This document shows, piece after piece, positions 17,514 through 28,718 of a stretch of 64,000 nucleotides of DNA (the stretch's first letter is position 1; the number at the start of each line of letters is the position of its first letter). Origin of the DNA: Candidatus Zixiibacteriota bacterium (GTDB lineage: Bacteria; Zixibacteria; MSB-5A5; GN15; FEB-12); assembly GCA_019038695.1 (NCBI GenBank), contig JAHOYZ010000012.1, positions 62,001-126,000 of the forward strand, given 5' to 3'. The notes beneath the pieces are model-generated. The model saw only the letters and a list, made by a program, of their open reading frames with translations. It ran no database searches and was not told where the DNA came from. A program made the translations under genes and the position numbers.

Positions 17514-17587
17514 GGGCAATTAGCTCAGTTGGTTAGAGCGTTCGGTTCACATCCGAGAGGTCACTGGTTCGAATCCAGTATTGCCCA
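17514..17587 (+). tRNA. tRNA-Val (CAC)
   Basis: Cloverleaf with acceptor GGGCAAT/ATTGCCC, D arm GCTC/GAGC, anticodon stem TTCGG/CCGAG with loop TTCACAT (anticodon CAC, valine codon GTG), T arm CACTGG-TTCGAAT-CCAGTA region, discriminator A. CCA is not encoded. It starts 27 bases after the preceding tRNA, so both probably come from one precursor. Confidence 0.9.
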
Positions 17588-17692
17588 TTTTGTGTAGGCG
17601 TTTATGGTCTTTGGAAAGATTCGAAAAACACTCTGGCTCTCCGTTAGCCTTTGCCCAGAAGAGGCTATGCGGAGTGCAATAAAAGTAACGAG

Positions 17693-17729
17693 AAACGCAT
17701 TCTCCCGGTACTAACGGGGAATGCGTTTT
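17693..17729 (+). terminator. Intrinsic terminator after the tRNA pair
   Basis: Inverted repeat AAACGCATTC(T)CCCG, loop GTACTAA, CGGGGAATGCGTTT with one bulged T, followed by TTTT. It lies 105 bases after tRNA-Val and before the next coding region, so it probably ends the tRNA transcript. Confidence 0.7.
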
Positions 17730-17780
17730 CTGCTTTAGGTGATGATGATGAAGGTTGTTGCAGCAAAGGAGGAGACCCGG

Positions 17781-18497
17781 ATGCAGAGCGATATCGAGCT
17801 GTTGCTGAAACTACAGGTAATTGATTATGACCTCGGCGAACTGGAGCGCTCCAAGGAGTATCTGCCCGACATGATGGGCAATCTCGACCACGAAGTTAAG
17901 GACGTTCAGATGAAGCTTGAGGAGACATCGGCGACACTCGAAGAATCAAAGCTAGCTCAGAAGAATCTGGAGTTAGAGGCTAAGACCAAAGAGGCCGAGC
18001 TCCAGAAATACCAGCAGCAAATGATGACGATCAAGACGAACAAGGAATACGATGCGCTGGTGTCTCAGATAGATTCCGTCAAAGCGACGATCTCAACAGC
18101 TGAACATGAATTGCTCGAAACGATGGAACGAGTTGAAAGACTCACCGCTGAGCTTCCTGAAATCAAAGAGAAACATGAGCAGATCGGGGAGAACAACGCC
18201 CGTCAGCTGAAAATCCTTCAGGAAAAGATAGATTCCATCGGCGACACAGTGGCCTCGAAAGAGCAGGAGCGATCAGTTATCCTCAAGCAAATTCCCCGCC
18301 CGATCATGTCGATATACCAGCGTGTGAGTAAGGGCAAAGGTGGTACAGTAGTGGTTTCCGTAAGACGGCGTTCCTGTAGCTCTTGCAACAAAGCCCTGAC
18401 ACCCAAGAAAGTCCAGGAAATCCGTCGCGGCGACCGTATCAACACTTGTGATAGTTGTGGACGAATGCTTTATTGGGATGATGATATTTCGAATTGA
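17781..18497 (+). CDS. Coiled-coil protein with C-terminal C4 zinc ribbon (COG1579 type)
   Basis: The ATG at 17781 is chosen because AAGGAGGAG stands seven bases before it; the frame is open from 17739. The 238-residue product is a long antiparallel coiled coil (about residues 1-180, heptads rich in Glu, Leu and Lys). It ends with four Cys in two CxxC pairs, RSCSSC and NTCDSC, that should bind zinc. These proteins are broadly conserved and linked to nucleic-acid or division-related roles in some bacteria, but no reaction is known to me. It is followed 45 bases later by guaB and could share its transcript. Confidence 0.8.
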   Translation: MQSDIELLLKLQVIDYDLGELERSKEYLPDMMGNLDHEVKDVQMKLEETSATLEESKLAQKNLELEAKTKEAELQKYQQQMMTIKTNKEYDALVSQIDSVKATISTAEHELLETMERVERLTAELPEIKEKHEQIGENNARQLKILQEKIDSIGDTVASKEQERSVILKQIPRPIMSIYQRVSKGKGGTVVVSVRRRSCSSCNKALTPKKVQEIRRGDRINTCDSCGRMLYWDDDISN

Positions 18498-18538
18498 GGG
18501 TTTCGAGTGAATCGAATCCCGGAAGTCTGTGGATGTAG

Positions 18539-20008
<1,470 letters not shown>

Positions 20009-20060
20009 GGTCGTCGGTGCTGAAATTAACTAGAATGTTGTTGTGTTGTTATTATAATCA

Positions 20061-20443
20061 AGGACTTGGGAAGTAGGAGAAACAGTCGCGCCCTGAATGA
20101 AAATTTAAGGTGAGGAAAGTCCGAGCTCCAAAGAATCGAGGCGCCCGGTAATACCGGGGCGGAGTGATCCGACGGAAAGTGCCGCAGAAACTATACCGCC
20201 CGCCATTGGTGGGTAAGGGTGAAAACGTGGTGTAAGAGACCACGGCGGCACTCAGTAATGAGTGCCGTGGGTAAACCCCGCCTGGAGCAAGGCCAAATAG
20301 GGGAAGAGGGGTTGATTCGCCCCGTTATCATTCCCGGGTGGGCCGCACAGAGCGACCGGGCAACCGGACCGCCAAGATAAATGACTGTTGGCTCGCCATC
20401 GGCGAGTTACAGAACTCGGCTTATTTCCTGCTTGTCAAGTCCT
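20061..20443 (+). ncRNA. rnpB: RNase P RNA (class A)
   Basis: Catalytic RNA that matures tRNA 5' ends. The conserved cores are all present: GAGGAAAGTCCGAGCTCC, AGAAACTATACCGCC, GTAAACCCCGCCTGGAGCAA, ATAAATGACTG and ACAGAACTCGGCTTAT. The ends are set by helix P1: AGGACTTG and AAGTAGG at 20061-20077 pair with CCTGCTT and CAAGTCCT at 20427-20443 (one G-U). It lies between guaB and recJ on the same strand. Confidence 0.95.
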
Positions 20444-20465
20444 CCTCAGAATAGAGGAGACCAAA

Positions 20466-22205
20466 ATGGTTCTGATCCGCAGATCTATGCCACTCAAATG
20501 GGTGGTTGCTGAAGATCGAGATCCCCAGCTTGTTCAAGATCTGGTGTCGGCGACAGAATTACCCGCCAACGTGGTCAAGATACTTATCAGTCGAGAAATG
20601 AATGATCCTGTGGCGATCAAGCGCTTCCTTGATCCTGACCTGACTGATCTTGTAGATCCCTTCTCGCTGGTAGGTATGAAGGACGGAATCGAACGCGTCA
20701 CCGAGGCCCTATTCAATAATGAGAAGATTACAATCTACGGGGACTACGATGTCGATGGCATTACCGCTACATCACTGCTGTATATGGTCATCAACAAGCT
20801 TGGTGGTCAGGTCGATTTCCATTTGCCCAATCGTCTGACTGAAGGATATGGCTTGTCCAAAGAAGGTATCGATAAAGCCAAAGAGCGGGGAGTCTCGCTC
20901 ATCATTACGGTCGATACCGGTATTACGGCAGTGGTGGAAATTGGTTATGCCAAATCGGTCGGAATTGATGTCATCGTCACCGACCACCACGAACCGGGTG
21001 CCGATACGCCAGAAGCGTACACCATAATCAATCCCAAGCAAGCTGATTGTAATTACAAGACCGAACTGTCCGGGGTGGGTGTGGCGTTCAAGTTTGCTCA
21101 GGCTCTTTACAGTTCGCTCAATCAGGACGAGCGTGATCTCTGGGAACATCTCGATCTGGTAGCTCTTGGAACTGCGGCTGATATTGTTCCTCTGGTAAAT
21201 GAAAACCGCACTCTAACCAAGTTCGGTATCAGGCAGATTGCCCGAACCACAAAGCCGGGTCTTAAATCGCTAACTTTTATCTCCGGTCTGATGGGTAAAG
21301 ACATAAGTACGGGCCAGGTAGTTTTCGTTCTGGCTCCGCGAATCAATGCTCTTGGTCGCCTGGGTGATGCAAGTGAGGCAATTCGTTTGTTATCCACTCG
21401 TGACGAACGGGTAGCTGCGGAGATTGCTCGTAAGCTCGACAGCGAGAATCGCCGACGAAAGGACATCGACGAGAAGACACTCAATGAGGCTCTCGCTCAA
21501 ATGGAAGAATTGGTCGAAATCGGTACCGATCGAGCAATTGTACTGGCCGGTGATGACTGGCACCAGGGAGTTATTGGAATCGTGGCAAGTCGTCTTGTAG
21601 AACGTTACTACCTGCCAACGGTAATGATCTCAGTGGTGAACGGTGAAGGCAAAGGTTCGGCCCGATCCATTCCTGGTTTCCATCTCTGTGAGGCTCTCAA
21701 GGAATGCGAGCACCTTCTCATCCGATATGGCGGACACAAATACGCAGCCGGGTTATCGATTGCTCCTGAGAATGTTGAGGAGTTCCGCATCAAATTTGTA
21801 GAGGTTTCTAACCGCATTCTCTCCGAGGAAGATATTGTTCCTAAGTTTCACATTGACCTCGAGATCGAACTTACTGATATCGACGATGATTTCATGACCA
21901 ACATTGAGTCCTTTGCACCTTTTGGTCCTCAGAACATGCGACCGGTATTTCTGACCCGTAATTGTGAGGTCTCCGCCCAGCCTTATGTAGTCGGTAACAA
22001 TCATCTCAAGATGCGGATACGCAAGGGGGATGCGGAGTTTGACGTTATCGGTTTTGGATTCGGTGATACTGTCCGTTTGATTTCTTCGAGAGGCTGTCTG
22101 GTTGATGTTGTGTATGTGGTCGAGTACAACACCTACCGCAATGTCACCCGGAAGCAGATTCGGCTCAAAGATATTCGTCTCACAGCCGGTACTGCCACTG
22201 TCTGA
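20466..22205 (+). CDS. recJ: Single-stranded-DNA exonuclease RecJ
   Basis: The ATG at 20466 has GAGGAG seven bases upstream; an earlier in-frame start at 20388 would lie inside rnpB and is rejected. The 579-residue protein is a DHH/DHHA1 phosphoesterase that degrades single-stranded DNA 5' to 3' in recombination and mismatch repair. Motifs seen: YGDYDVDG (about residue 93), TDHHEPG (about 174), VALGTAADIVPL (about 233), and the C-terminal DHHA1 region with GKGSARSIPGF and RYGGHKYAAG. The last quarter is the OB-fold. It is followed 14 bases later by the MeaB gene. Confidence 0.95.
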   Translation: MVLIRRSMPLKWVVAEDRDPQLVQDLVSATELPANVVKILISREMNDPVAIKRFLDPDLTDLVDPFSLVGMKDGIERVTEALFNNEKITIYGDYDVDGITATSLLYMVINKLGGQVDFHLPNRLTEGYGLSKEGIDKAKERGVSLIITVDTGITAVVEIGYAKSVGIDVIVTDHHEPGADTPEAYTIINPKQADCNYKTELSGVGVAFKFAQALYSSLNQDERDLWEHLDLVALGTAADIVPLVNENRTLTKFGIRQIARTTKPGLKSLTFISGLMGKDISTGQVVFVLAPRINALGRLGDASEAIRLLSTRDERVAAEIARKLDSENRRRKDIDEKTLNEALAQMEELVEIGTDRAIVLAGDDWHQGVIGIVASRLVERYYLPTVMISVVNGEGKGSARSIPGFHLCEALKECEHLLIRYGGHKYAAGLSIAPENVEEFRIKFVEVSNRILSEEDIVPKFHIDLEIELTDIDDDFMTNIESFAPFGPQNMRPVFLTRNCEVSAQPYVVGNNHLKMRIRKGDAEFDVIGFGFGDTVRLISSRGCLVDVVYVVEYNTYRNVTRKQIRLKDIRLTAGTATV

Positions 22206-22219
22206 TGTGAGGGCTGACT

Positions 22220-23167
22220 ATGGCCGTGATCGACAAATTTCAGGCCGGTGATATTCGAGCCTTGTCCCGGATTGTCTCGTTTGTCGAAGACCGTTGTACT
22301 GGATATCGTGATCTACTGACCCGACTGTACAAATCGGTCGGACACTCTCTGCGCATAGGTATAACCGGCCCTCCCGGAGCCGGCAAATCAACTCTCGTCA
22401 ATTGTTTGATCCACGAATTCCTCAAGGATAATGAGAGAGTAGGAGTTATCGCCGTAGATCCGAGCTCACCGTTCACAGGTGGAGCGCTTTTGGGTGATCG
22501 GGTCCGGATGAACGATTTCCCGCCTGACGGCCACGTGTATTTCCGTTCCATGGCTACCCGTGGTGTCTCCGGCGGACTAACGGCCGCTACGCACAATGTG
22601 ACGGTTGTCTATGATGCTTTCGGTTTCGACATTACTCTTATCGAGACGGTTGGTGTGGGACAGGTGGAGCTTGATATTGTTGATACCTGCGATGTGGTGG
22701 TAGTCGTCGTGGTGCCGGAATCGGGCGACGCGGTTCAGACTATGAAAGCCGGCCTGACGGAAATCGCCGACATCTTTTGTGTCAACAAGGCCGACCGACC
22801 GGGAGCCGAACGGATTACCTCCGAGTTGCGCCAGGCCATGCAGCTCCGCAAGACAGAGGATGGCGCCTGGAGAGTACCGGTTATTCCAACCGAGGCCGTT
22901 ACTCGGAAAAATGTCGACAAACTGGTCGTCAAGATTCACGATTTTATTGAGGATGCCCGGTCCAAAGGCCGCTTTGAATCGCACCGCCGTGAGCAGATAA
23001 AAAAACAAATTGTAAGCGTGCTGCAAAACCGTTTCCAACGAGATTTTGTCGATCTTTTGGCGCACGAAGTACAATTTGATCAGATCGTGGATGAAATTGC
23101 GCGTGGCCAGACCGACCCATACGCGGTTGGCGAGCGGCTTTATCGCCGATTCTCATCCAGGACGTGA
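22220..23167 (+). CDS. meaB: Methylmalonyl-CoA mutase-associated GTPase MeaB (ArgK/MMAA family)
   Basis: 315-residue G3E GTPase with Walker A GPPGAGKST (about residue 51), VIAVDPSSPFTGGALLGDR (switch I region), a DxxG-equivalent in ETVGVGQ, and a base-recognition NKAD. The family guards and reloads adenosylcobalamin in methylmalonyl-CoA mutase. The mutase subunits are encoded immediately downstream, at 23284 and 25030, which fixes the role. Same-strand spacing suggests one transcript. Confidence 0.92.
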   Translation: MAVIDKFQAGDIRALSRIVSFVEDRCTGYRDLLTRLYKSVGHSLRIGITGPPGAGKSTLVNCLIHEFLKDNERVGVIAVDPSSPFTGGALLGDRVRMNDFPPDGHVYFRSMATRGVSGGLTAATHNVTVVYDAFGFDITLIETVGVGQVELDIVDTCDVVVVVVVPESGDAVQTMKAGLTEIADIFCVNKADRPGAERITSELRQAMQLRKTEDGAWRVPVIPTEAVTRKNVDKLVVKIHDFIEDARSKGRFESHRREQIKKQIVSVLQNRFQRDFVDLLAHEVQFDQIVDEIARGQTDPYAVGERLYRRFSSRT

Positions 23168-23283
23168 GTTCTATCCTCTCACCGCTCCGATTTCATTTTT
23201 CTACCCATTTTCCAACCTTACTTGCGCTCGGATAATAGCTTAGTTATCTTATGCTACTAATTGTGAGATGGAGTACATAACAT

Positions 23284-24981
23284 ATGTTTGGCAAGACATT
23301 TCTGAGTAAGCTCAAAAAGCATCGCATCAGCTGGAATGAGGTGGCCGAGAAGTTCCGCAATAGGAAATCACGCCCGCGTTTTTTCACAGTGTCATCGGTT
23401 GAAATAGATGAACTATACGGCCCCGACTCGATCAAAGGAGCCGACCGCGACGAACATTTCTGGGACAGCATTGGCTTTCCGGGCGAGTTTCCATACACGC
23501 GCGGAGTACACCACACGATGTACCGAAGCCGCTTGTGGACTATGCGCCAGTTTGCCGGCATGGGTACTCCCCGGCAGACAAACGAGCGGTTCCACTATAT
23601 TCTCAAACAGGGGGGCACCGGCCTCTCAACCGCCTTTGATCTGCCAACCCTGATGGGTTACGATTCCGACCACTCCCGTTCACTTGGCGAAGTCGGTAAG
23701 TGCGGCGTAGCCGTCGATACGCTGGCCGACATGGAGATCATTTTCGACGGCATTGACCTGGCGAAAGTGTCTACCTCGATGACGATCAACTCGCCTGCTT
23801 CGATGCTGCTGGCTATGTATCTGGCTGTTGCCGAAAAACAGGGCGTTCCGTTTGACAAGGTGCGAGGCACACTTCAAAACGACATTCTCAAGGAATACAT
23901 CGCCCAGAAAGAGTTCATCTACCCGCCGCGACCATCTCTTAGGCTTATTACTGATATGATGGACTATTGCACGAAACATGTCCCGCAGTGGAATACGATC
24001 TCGGTCTCCGGCTACCACATTCGCGAAGCAGGTGCTACCGCCGTACAGGAACTGGCGTTTACTCTTGCTGACGGTTTCCAGTATATCGAGTCGGCTATTG
24101 AAGACGGACAGAACGTCGATGATTTTGCACCGCGCTTGTCGTTCTTTTTCAATGCTCATAGTGATTTCTTTGAAGAGATTTGTAAATACCGCGCCGCTCG
24201 TCGTATTTTTGCCAAGAGGATGCGTGACAAATATGGTGCCAAAAACCCCCGTTCGTGGTTGCTCCGTTTCCACACCCAGACAGCTGGTTGTTCATTGACT
24301 GCTCAACAGCCGGAGAACAATATCGTTCGCGTTGCTGTGCAAGCCCTCAGTGGTGTGTTGGGTGGTACGCAGTCGCTACACACTAACTCTATGGATGAAA
24401 CCCTGGCGCTGCCTTCGGAAAAAGCGGTTACGATAGCATTGCGCACACAACAAATTATCGCTCACGAAACCGGCGCCGCCAATACGGTTGATCCGTTAGC
24501 CGGGTCGTATTTTGTGGAGAGCCTGACTGACCAGATGGAAGCCGAAGCTGAAAAATATTTTGACGAGATCGAGCAGCGCGGGGGAGTGTTACAGTGTATT
24601 GAAGACGGGTTTTTCCAGCAGGAAATTGCCCGTGCGGCCTATCGTCACCAGCAGGAACTGGAAAAGAAGGACCGCATTATTGTCGGTGTCAATGATTACG
24701 AAATGGAAGACGAAGAGATCGACATCCCCGTGCTCAGGATTGACAAACAGGTTGAACCGGACCAGTGTGCATTCTTGAAAAAGGTTCGGGCCGAGCGCGA
24801 CGATGCCAAGTTGCAGGCAGCAATGTCGAACCTGCGCGAAGTTGCTCGTGGCGATGGTAACACGTTTGAGGCTTTGCTGGAATGCAGCCGGGCGTATGCG
24901 TCGGTGGGCGAAATGTGTGATGTTTTGCGCGAGGAATGGGGCGAATATTCGGAGACGGCGGCCGCTATGCGACCGTGTTAG
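23284..24981 (+). CDS. Methylmalonyl-CoA mutase, large (substrate-binding barrel) subunit
   Basis: 565 residues covering the TIM-barrel catalytic part: [13 protein letters not shown] entry, [12 protein letters not shown], the MRQFAGMGT segment, [21 protein letters not shown], the SISG-type loop [12 protein letters not shown], and QAPENN-like QQPENN. With the separate B12 subunit it isomerises methylmalonyl-CoA and succinyl-CoA. The split arrangement (no B12 domain here) is the form common in archaea and many anaerobes. Near residue 470 is a short acidic linker (MEDEEIDIP). It would link propionyl-CoA from odd-chain or pimeloyl-type oxidation to the citric acid cycle. Confidence 0.93.
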   Translation: MFGKTFLSKLKKHRISWNEVAEKFRNRKSRPRFFTVSSVEIDELYGPDSIKGADRDEHFWDSIGFPGEFPYTRGVHHTMYRSRLWTMRQFAGMGTPRQTNERFHYILKQGGTGLSTAFDLPTLMGYDSDHSRSLGEVGKCGVAVDTLADMEIIFDGIDLAKVSTSMTINSPASMLLAMYLAVAEKQGVPFDKVRGTLQNDILKEYIAQKEFIYPPRPSLRLITDMMDYCTKHVPQWNTISVSGYHIREAGATAVQELAFTLADGFQYIESAIEDGQNVDDFAPRLSFFFNAHSDFFEEICKYRAARRIFAKRMRDKYGAKNPRSWLLRFHTQTAGCSLTAQQPENNIVRVAVQALSGVLGGTQSLHTNSMDETLALPSEKAVTIALRTQQIIAHETGAANTVDPLAGSYFVESLTDQMEAEAEKYFDEIEQRGGVLQCIEDGFFQQEIARAAYRHQQELEKKDRIIVGVNDYEMEDEEIDIPVLRIDKQVEPDQCAFLKKVRAERDDAKLQAAMSNLREVARGDGNTFEALLECSRAYASVGEMCDVLREEWGEYSETAAAMRPC

Positions 24982-25029
24982 GGGAGAGGGATGGTCACGA
25001 TAAGAAATCCGAGGAGATAGAGACCAACA

Positions 25030-25452
25030 ATGTCCGAACAAAAAATCAGAATACTGTTAGCAAAACCCGGCCTTGACGGTCACGACCGGGGTATCAAAGT
25101 TATCGCCGCCGCGTTTCGTGACGCCGGCATGGAAGTTATCTACACCGGCCTGCGACAAACGCCGGAGATGATTGTGGATGCCGCCGTACAGGAAGACGTC
25201 GACGCCATTGGTGTGTCGGTTTTGTCGGGAGCGCATATGACGTTGTTCCCAGCCATTCTTGAAGTTATGAAAACGAAAGACGCCGGTGATATTATTCTTT
25301 TTGGGGGTGGCATTATCCCCGACGAGGACAAGGAAGAACTCGAAAAGATGGGTATTGCCAAAGTGTTTACGCCCGGTGCGTCGACTTCGGCGGCGATCGA
25401 GTTTATTCGCAAGGCTGTAAGTGAAAAAACAACAGACGATAATATAATGTAG
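25030..25452 (+). CDS. Methylmalonyl-CoA mutase, B12-binding small subunit
   Basis: 140 residues forming a Rossmann-like cobalamin domain. GLDGHDRG carries the DxHxxG motif (His about residue 17) that supplies the lower axial ligand to cobalt, and SVLSGAH and [10 protein letters not shown] are the nucleotide-tail contacts. It pairs with the large subunit encoded 48 bases upstream. Confidence 0.93.
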   Translation: MSEQKIRILLAKPGLDGHDRGIKVIAAAFRDAGMEVIYTGLRQTPEMIVDAAVQEDVDAIGVSVLSGAHMTLFPAILEVMKTKDAGDIILFGGGIIPDEDKEELEKMGIAKVFTPGASTSAAIEFIRKAVSEKTTDDNIM

Positions 25453-25911
25453 CTGCGGTACGGCAATGCCCTTGACGCAGATATGACTCCTCCAGGAGGG
25501 GGCGTCCGGATTCCCAGCTATTTCGGTGATAATGCCATTTTGACGCTCGCGCTGTTTGCGCTCGATCTTCATTGAGATTCGCGGGGGTGGAGCCGAATCC
25601 ATCCCCACCTAACAACCGGACTGAAGTTCTTCCGGCCTCATCATGAAAGGGACTACCAGAAATTGGTTGCCAACCAGACGAGTTACCCTTAGTTTCAAGA
25701 GTTCAGTAGGTTACTTTGTTCGACCACATGCGAGCTGTGGATGTCTTGTGCACGTTTATGAACAATGGTAGTACGTGGCTTACCGATTTCAACCTCCACC
25801 ACAGCAGGGGTATAGTCGATCGGAGCGCAAAGAACGAACTGTGTGCATGGTGCGGTTCAGTTCGGAAGAAGTTGACGATTCAGGTTCGCTGTTTATAGGT
25901 CCGAGGATGTT
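25453..25911. other. Intergenic stretch without a recognised gene
   Basis: No frame longer than about 60 codons with coding character on either strand. A few short inverted repeats occur (for example CTCCTCCAGGAGG near 25490), but none has a T-tract. The last bases hold the hisC-like gene's ribosome site (GAGG). Confidence 0.5.
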
Positions 25912-27039
25912 ATGATTAAGATACCAGAACATGTAAGAAAGCTTCAGGCATATCAGACCGCCAAATCGATTAGGGAACTAACCCACGAGAAAAAACTAAA
26001 CCGCATCGTCAGGCTGGCTTCCAATGAGAATCCGCACGGCCCTTCGCCCAAGGCGGTGGCCGCTCTGAGACAATTAGGTGCCGACCTGCACAGATACGTG
26101 GATCCCCGCTCGACCGAACTGGTGAAGGCCATCGCAGAGAGGTATGGCAGGAGTCCTTCACAGGTTATGTGCGCCCACGGATCCGATGCCCTCCTGGCGT
26201 ATGTCATCAACGCCTTTACACTCGAAGGCGACGAGATTCTAACCGTCGATGCAACCTTTACCGGGATCTTCGTCAATACCAACAAACAAGGCCGGAAGGT
26301 GCGTCTCGTTCCATTAACCGACTATGTCATTGACCTAGAGGTGCTGGCCGCATCGGTATCGACCGATACCAAGATCGTCTATTTGGCTAATCCTAACAAT
26401 CCGACCGGTACGATGTTTTCGCAGAGCCGGTTTGAGGCCTTCATGGACCAGGTCCCTAAGGAAGTGTTAGTCATTCTGGACGAAGCGTATTGTGCATATG
26501 CGTCCAAACATGACGGCTATCCGGATGGTTTGCAATACTCCCACGAGAACCTCATTATCGCTCGCTCGTTGTCCAAGGTCTATGGACTGGCCGGGCTGCG
26601 GATCGGATTTGCCGTGGGGCCAGAGTATCTTATTGATGCCCTCTATAAGGTAAAGCTTCCGTTCGAGCCCAATCAGCCGGCTCAGGTAGCCGCCATGGCG
26701 GCCTTGGCTGATGACGAATTCCTGCAACGAACTATTGAGGTCAATGAGCAATCACTGGCTCGATTTACGACCTGCTTTGACCGACTTGAGATTCCATATG
26801 TTAAAACGGTCGCCTGTTTTGTGTTGGTGTTGCTGCCGACAGAGGAAGTTGCGCGGCTGTTCTTTGAGCGATGTCTGGACTACGGACTTATTGTCAGACA
26901 TGCCGGGTCCTTTGGCGTGGCCAATGGCATTCGCATCAGTTCCGGGAACAAAGAGGACACGGAGTTCGCGGTAGACGTGATCGAGAAAGTGTGGCAAGAG
27001 ATCACTGCATCATCCTGTGTAACAGGATGCAACAAGTAA
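25912..27039 (+). CDS. hisC: Histidinol-phosphate aminotransferase family, PLP fold type I
   Basis: 375 residues. It has PNNPTGT, the LDEAYCAYA segment that contacts the pyridoxal ring, and the Schiff-base lysine K222 in SLSKVYGLAGLRIG, followed by the conserved Arg. HisC converts imidazole acetol phosphate to histidinol phosphate with glutamate. No other his gene is nearby, so the enzyme may be a broad aromatic or other aminotransferase of this family. The ATG at 25912 is preceded by GAGG at five bases. Confidence 0.8.
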   Translation: MIKIPEHVRKLQAYQTAKSIRELTHEKKLNRIVRLASNENPHGPSPKAVAALRQLGADLHRYVDPRSTELVKAIAERYGRSPSQVMCAHGSDALLAYVINAFTLEGDEILTVDATFTGIFVNTNKQGRKVRLVPLTDYVIDLEVLAASVSTDTKIVYLANPNNPTGTMFSQSRFEAFMDQVPKEVLVILDEAYCAYASKHDGYPDGLQYSHENLIIARSLSKVYGLAGLRIGFAVGPEYLIDALYKVKLPFEPNQPAQVAAMAALADDEFLQRTIEVNEQSLARFTTCFDRLEIPYVKTVACFVLVLLPTEEVARLFFERCLDYGLIVRHAGSFGVANGIRISSGNKEDTEFAVDVIEKVWQEITASSCVTGCNK

Positions 27040-27144
27040 ACGTGAGGGCCCGATAAGAATGATCATCATCGACCAAGGGCCAACCCATGATTCCAGTCCT
27101 GAGGGACAAAGAGATTAGAAGCAAGGAAGTTATAGGAGAAAACG

Positions 27145-28263
27145 GTGGTATCACTCAAACTGACTGATGAACAGCTTGAATTCGCGGCCATGGCGCGAGA
27201 ATTCTGTCAGAAGCGCGTCTTCCCAGTTACCCGGAAACTCGATGAGGAAGGGATTCCCGACGACCTGCTTCAGGAGATGGCGGATCTTGGATATCTCGGA
27301 TGTGCGATTCCTGAAGAATTCGGCGGAATGGGAGTCGATCAATTCTCTTTGGCCGGTATTATTGAAGAATTCGCACGTGCCAACGGCGGCCTCGCAACGC
27401 TGATTGCCGCGCACCTCAGTCTCGGCTACAAGAGCCTTGAGCTATATGGTAATGACGAACAGAAGAAGAAATACTCACCCCTGATGGCCAGTGGCGGCAT
27501 TGCCTCGTTTTGTCTCACAGAGCCGAATGCCGGGACCGATGTGTCGGCCGTAAGTACCAAAGCCGAGTCCGGCCCCGACGGCTTTGTTCTTAACGGGGAA
27601 AAGATGTTCATCACATCAGCCGATATTGCTAAGTTTTTCGTCGTGATTTGCAAGACGGAGAATCGACATACGGCATTCCTGGTAGAACGTGATGCTGAAG
27701 GTCTTTCGGTCGGCCTTCCGGAGAAGAAGCTGGGGATAAGGTCATCCAAGACCTGTAGTGTTCATTTTCAAGACGTCAAAGTGTCCCCCGATGCAATGCT
27801 CGGAGAACTCGGCAAGGGACTGAGAGTTGCTTTGACCGTTCTTGATTACGGTCGACTGGGAGTTACCGCTGGAGCCCTCGGAATGGCTGAGCAAGCCTTC
27901 ACCGAAGCCGTAGAATACGCTCAGAATCGTATCCAATTTGGCAAGTCGATTGCCAGCTTCCAAGCATCCCAGTTCACCTTTGCCGACGTCCGGTTGGATA
28001 TCGATTGCTCTCGGCTGCTTCTGTACGACGCCCTGGCGAAGTGCCATGCAGGTGAGCGCTTCTCTACCGAAGCGGCCAAGGCCAAACTCAAAGCGTCCGA
28101 AACGTCCTGCATAGCGGCCGATGCTAATGTTCAGATGCATGGTGGTTACGGTTACACACAGGACTATAATGCAGAACGCTTGTATCGAGACGCCCGGATA
28201 ACCAGGATATACGAAGGCACTTCCGAGGCTATGCGAATGATTATCGGCAGTGCGTATCGGTAA
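27145..28263 (+). CDS. Acyl-CoA dehydrogenase
   Basis: Begins with GTG at 27145 behind AGGAGAA. The 372 residues match the short-chain acyl-CoA dehydrogenase plan: N-terminal helices, the FAD/substrate strand FCLTEPNAGTDVSA, KMFITSADIA, and the C-terminal helix with catalytic Glu (about residue 357) in RIYEGTSEAMRM. It would introduce a 2,3-double bond and pass electrons to ETF. The family includes butyryl-, glutaryl- and pimeloyl-type enzymes, and I cannot set the substrate. Followed by a thioesterase gene 18 bases on. Confidence 0.88.
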   Translation: MVSLKLTDEQLEFAAMAREFCQKRVFPVTRKLDEEGIPDDLLQEMADLGYLGCAIPEEFGGMGVDQFSLAGIIEEFARANGGLATLIAAHLSLGYKSLELYGNDEQKKKYSPLMASGGIASFCLTEPNAGTDVSAVSTKAESGPDGFVLNGEKMFITSADIAKFFVVICKTENRHTAFLVERDAEGLSVGLPEKKLGIRSSKTCSVHFQDVKVSPDAMLGELGKGLRVALTVLDYGRLGVTAGALGMAEQAFTEAVEYAQNRIQFGKSIASFQASQFTFADVRLDIDCSRLLLYDALAKCHAGERFSTEAAKAKLKASETSCIAADANVQMHGGYGYTQDYNAERLYRDARITRIYEGTSEAMRMIIGSAYR

Positions 28264-28281
28264 GGGCAAACGACAATCATT

Positions 28282-28710
28282 GTGAAGGAGATCCCTTTAT
28301 ACTCTGGCTGCTTTGTCTGCGGCCAGGAAAACGAGACGGGTCTCAAGGCCAGGTTTTTCTGGGACGAAGATAAGGCCGTCTGCGACATCACCGCGAATGA
28401 GGCCTTCTCCGGTTACAAGAATGTGTTTCATGGCGGCATTGTTGCCACTCTGCTCGACGAAGTTATGATAAAGTCACTTCTGGCTCAGGGGATTCTTGCC
28501 GTCACGGCCGAACTCACAGTTCAATTCCTGAAGCCAGCTAACTGTGGCGACAAACTCCACCTTGAAGGCTGGAAATCCGGCGGCAAAGGGAGTGTCTACC
28601 TGACCGAGGGGCAGGCCGTCAACCAAGATGGTGACACAGTGGCCAGGGCAACGGCCAAATACGTGAAGCCCAAAAGCGGTCTGGGCGACAGACTTCGTGA
28701 GTCACTGTAG
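28282..28710 (+). CDS. Hotdog-fold acyl-CoA thioesterase (PaaI-like)
   Basis: 142 residues starting at GTG. The hotdog helix motif FHGGIVATLLDEVM (about residues 52-65) and the following TAELTVQFLKPA strand are typical of the PaaI/4HBT group. Two Cys near the N-terminus (SGCFVCGQ) are a feature of a common subgroup. It would hydrolyse an acyl-CoA to free acid and CoA, perhaps relieving CoA trapping. Probably co-transcribed with the acyl-CoA dehydrogenase; convergent with the molybdenum maturation genes. Confidence 0.8.
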   Translation: MKEIPLYSGCFVCGQENETGLKARFFWDEDKAVCDITANEAFSGYKNVFHGGIVATLLDEVMIKSLLAQGILAVTAELTVQFLKPANCGDKLHLEGWKSGGKGSVYLTEGQAVNQDGDTVARATAKYVKPKSGLGDRLRESL

Positions 28711-28718
28711 TTGAGTCT

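Noticed and set aside
20388-20465. Upstream extension of recJ
   Set aside because: It lies within the 3' part of rnpB; a good ribosome site supports the ATG at 20466.
25453-25911. Possible cobalamin riboswitch near the mutase genes
   Set aside because: No B12-box-like sequence or convincing junction was seen, and it lies downstream of the mutase genes.
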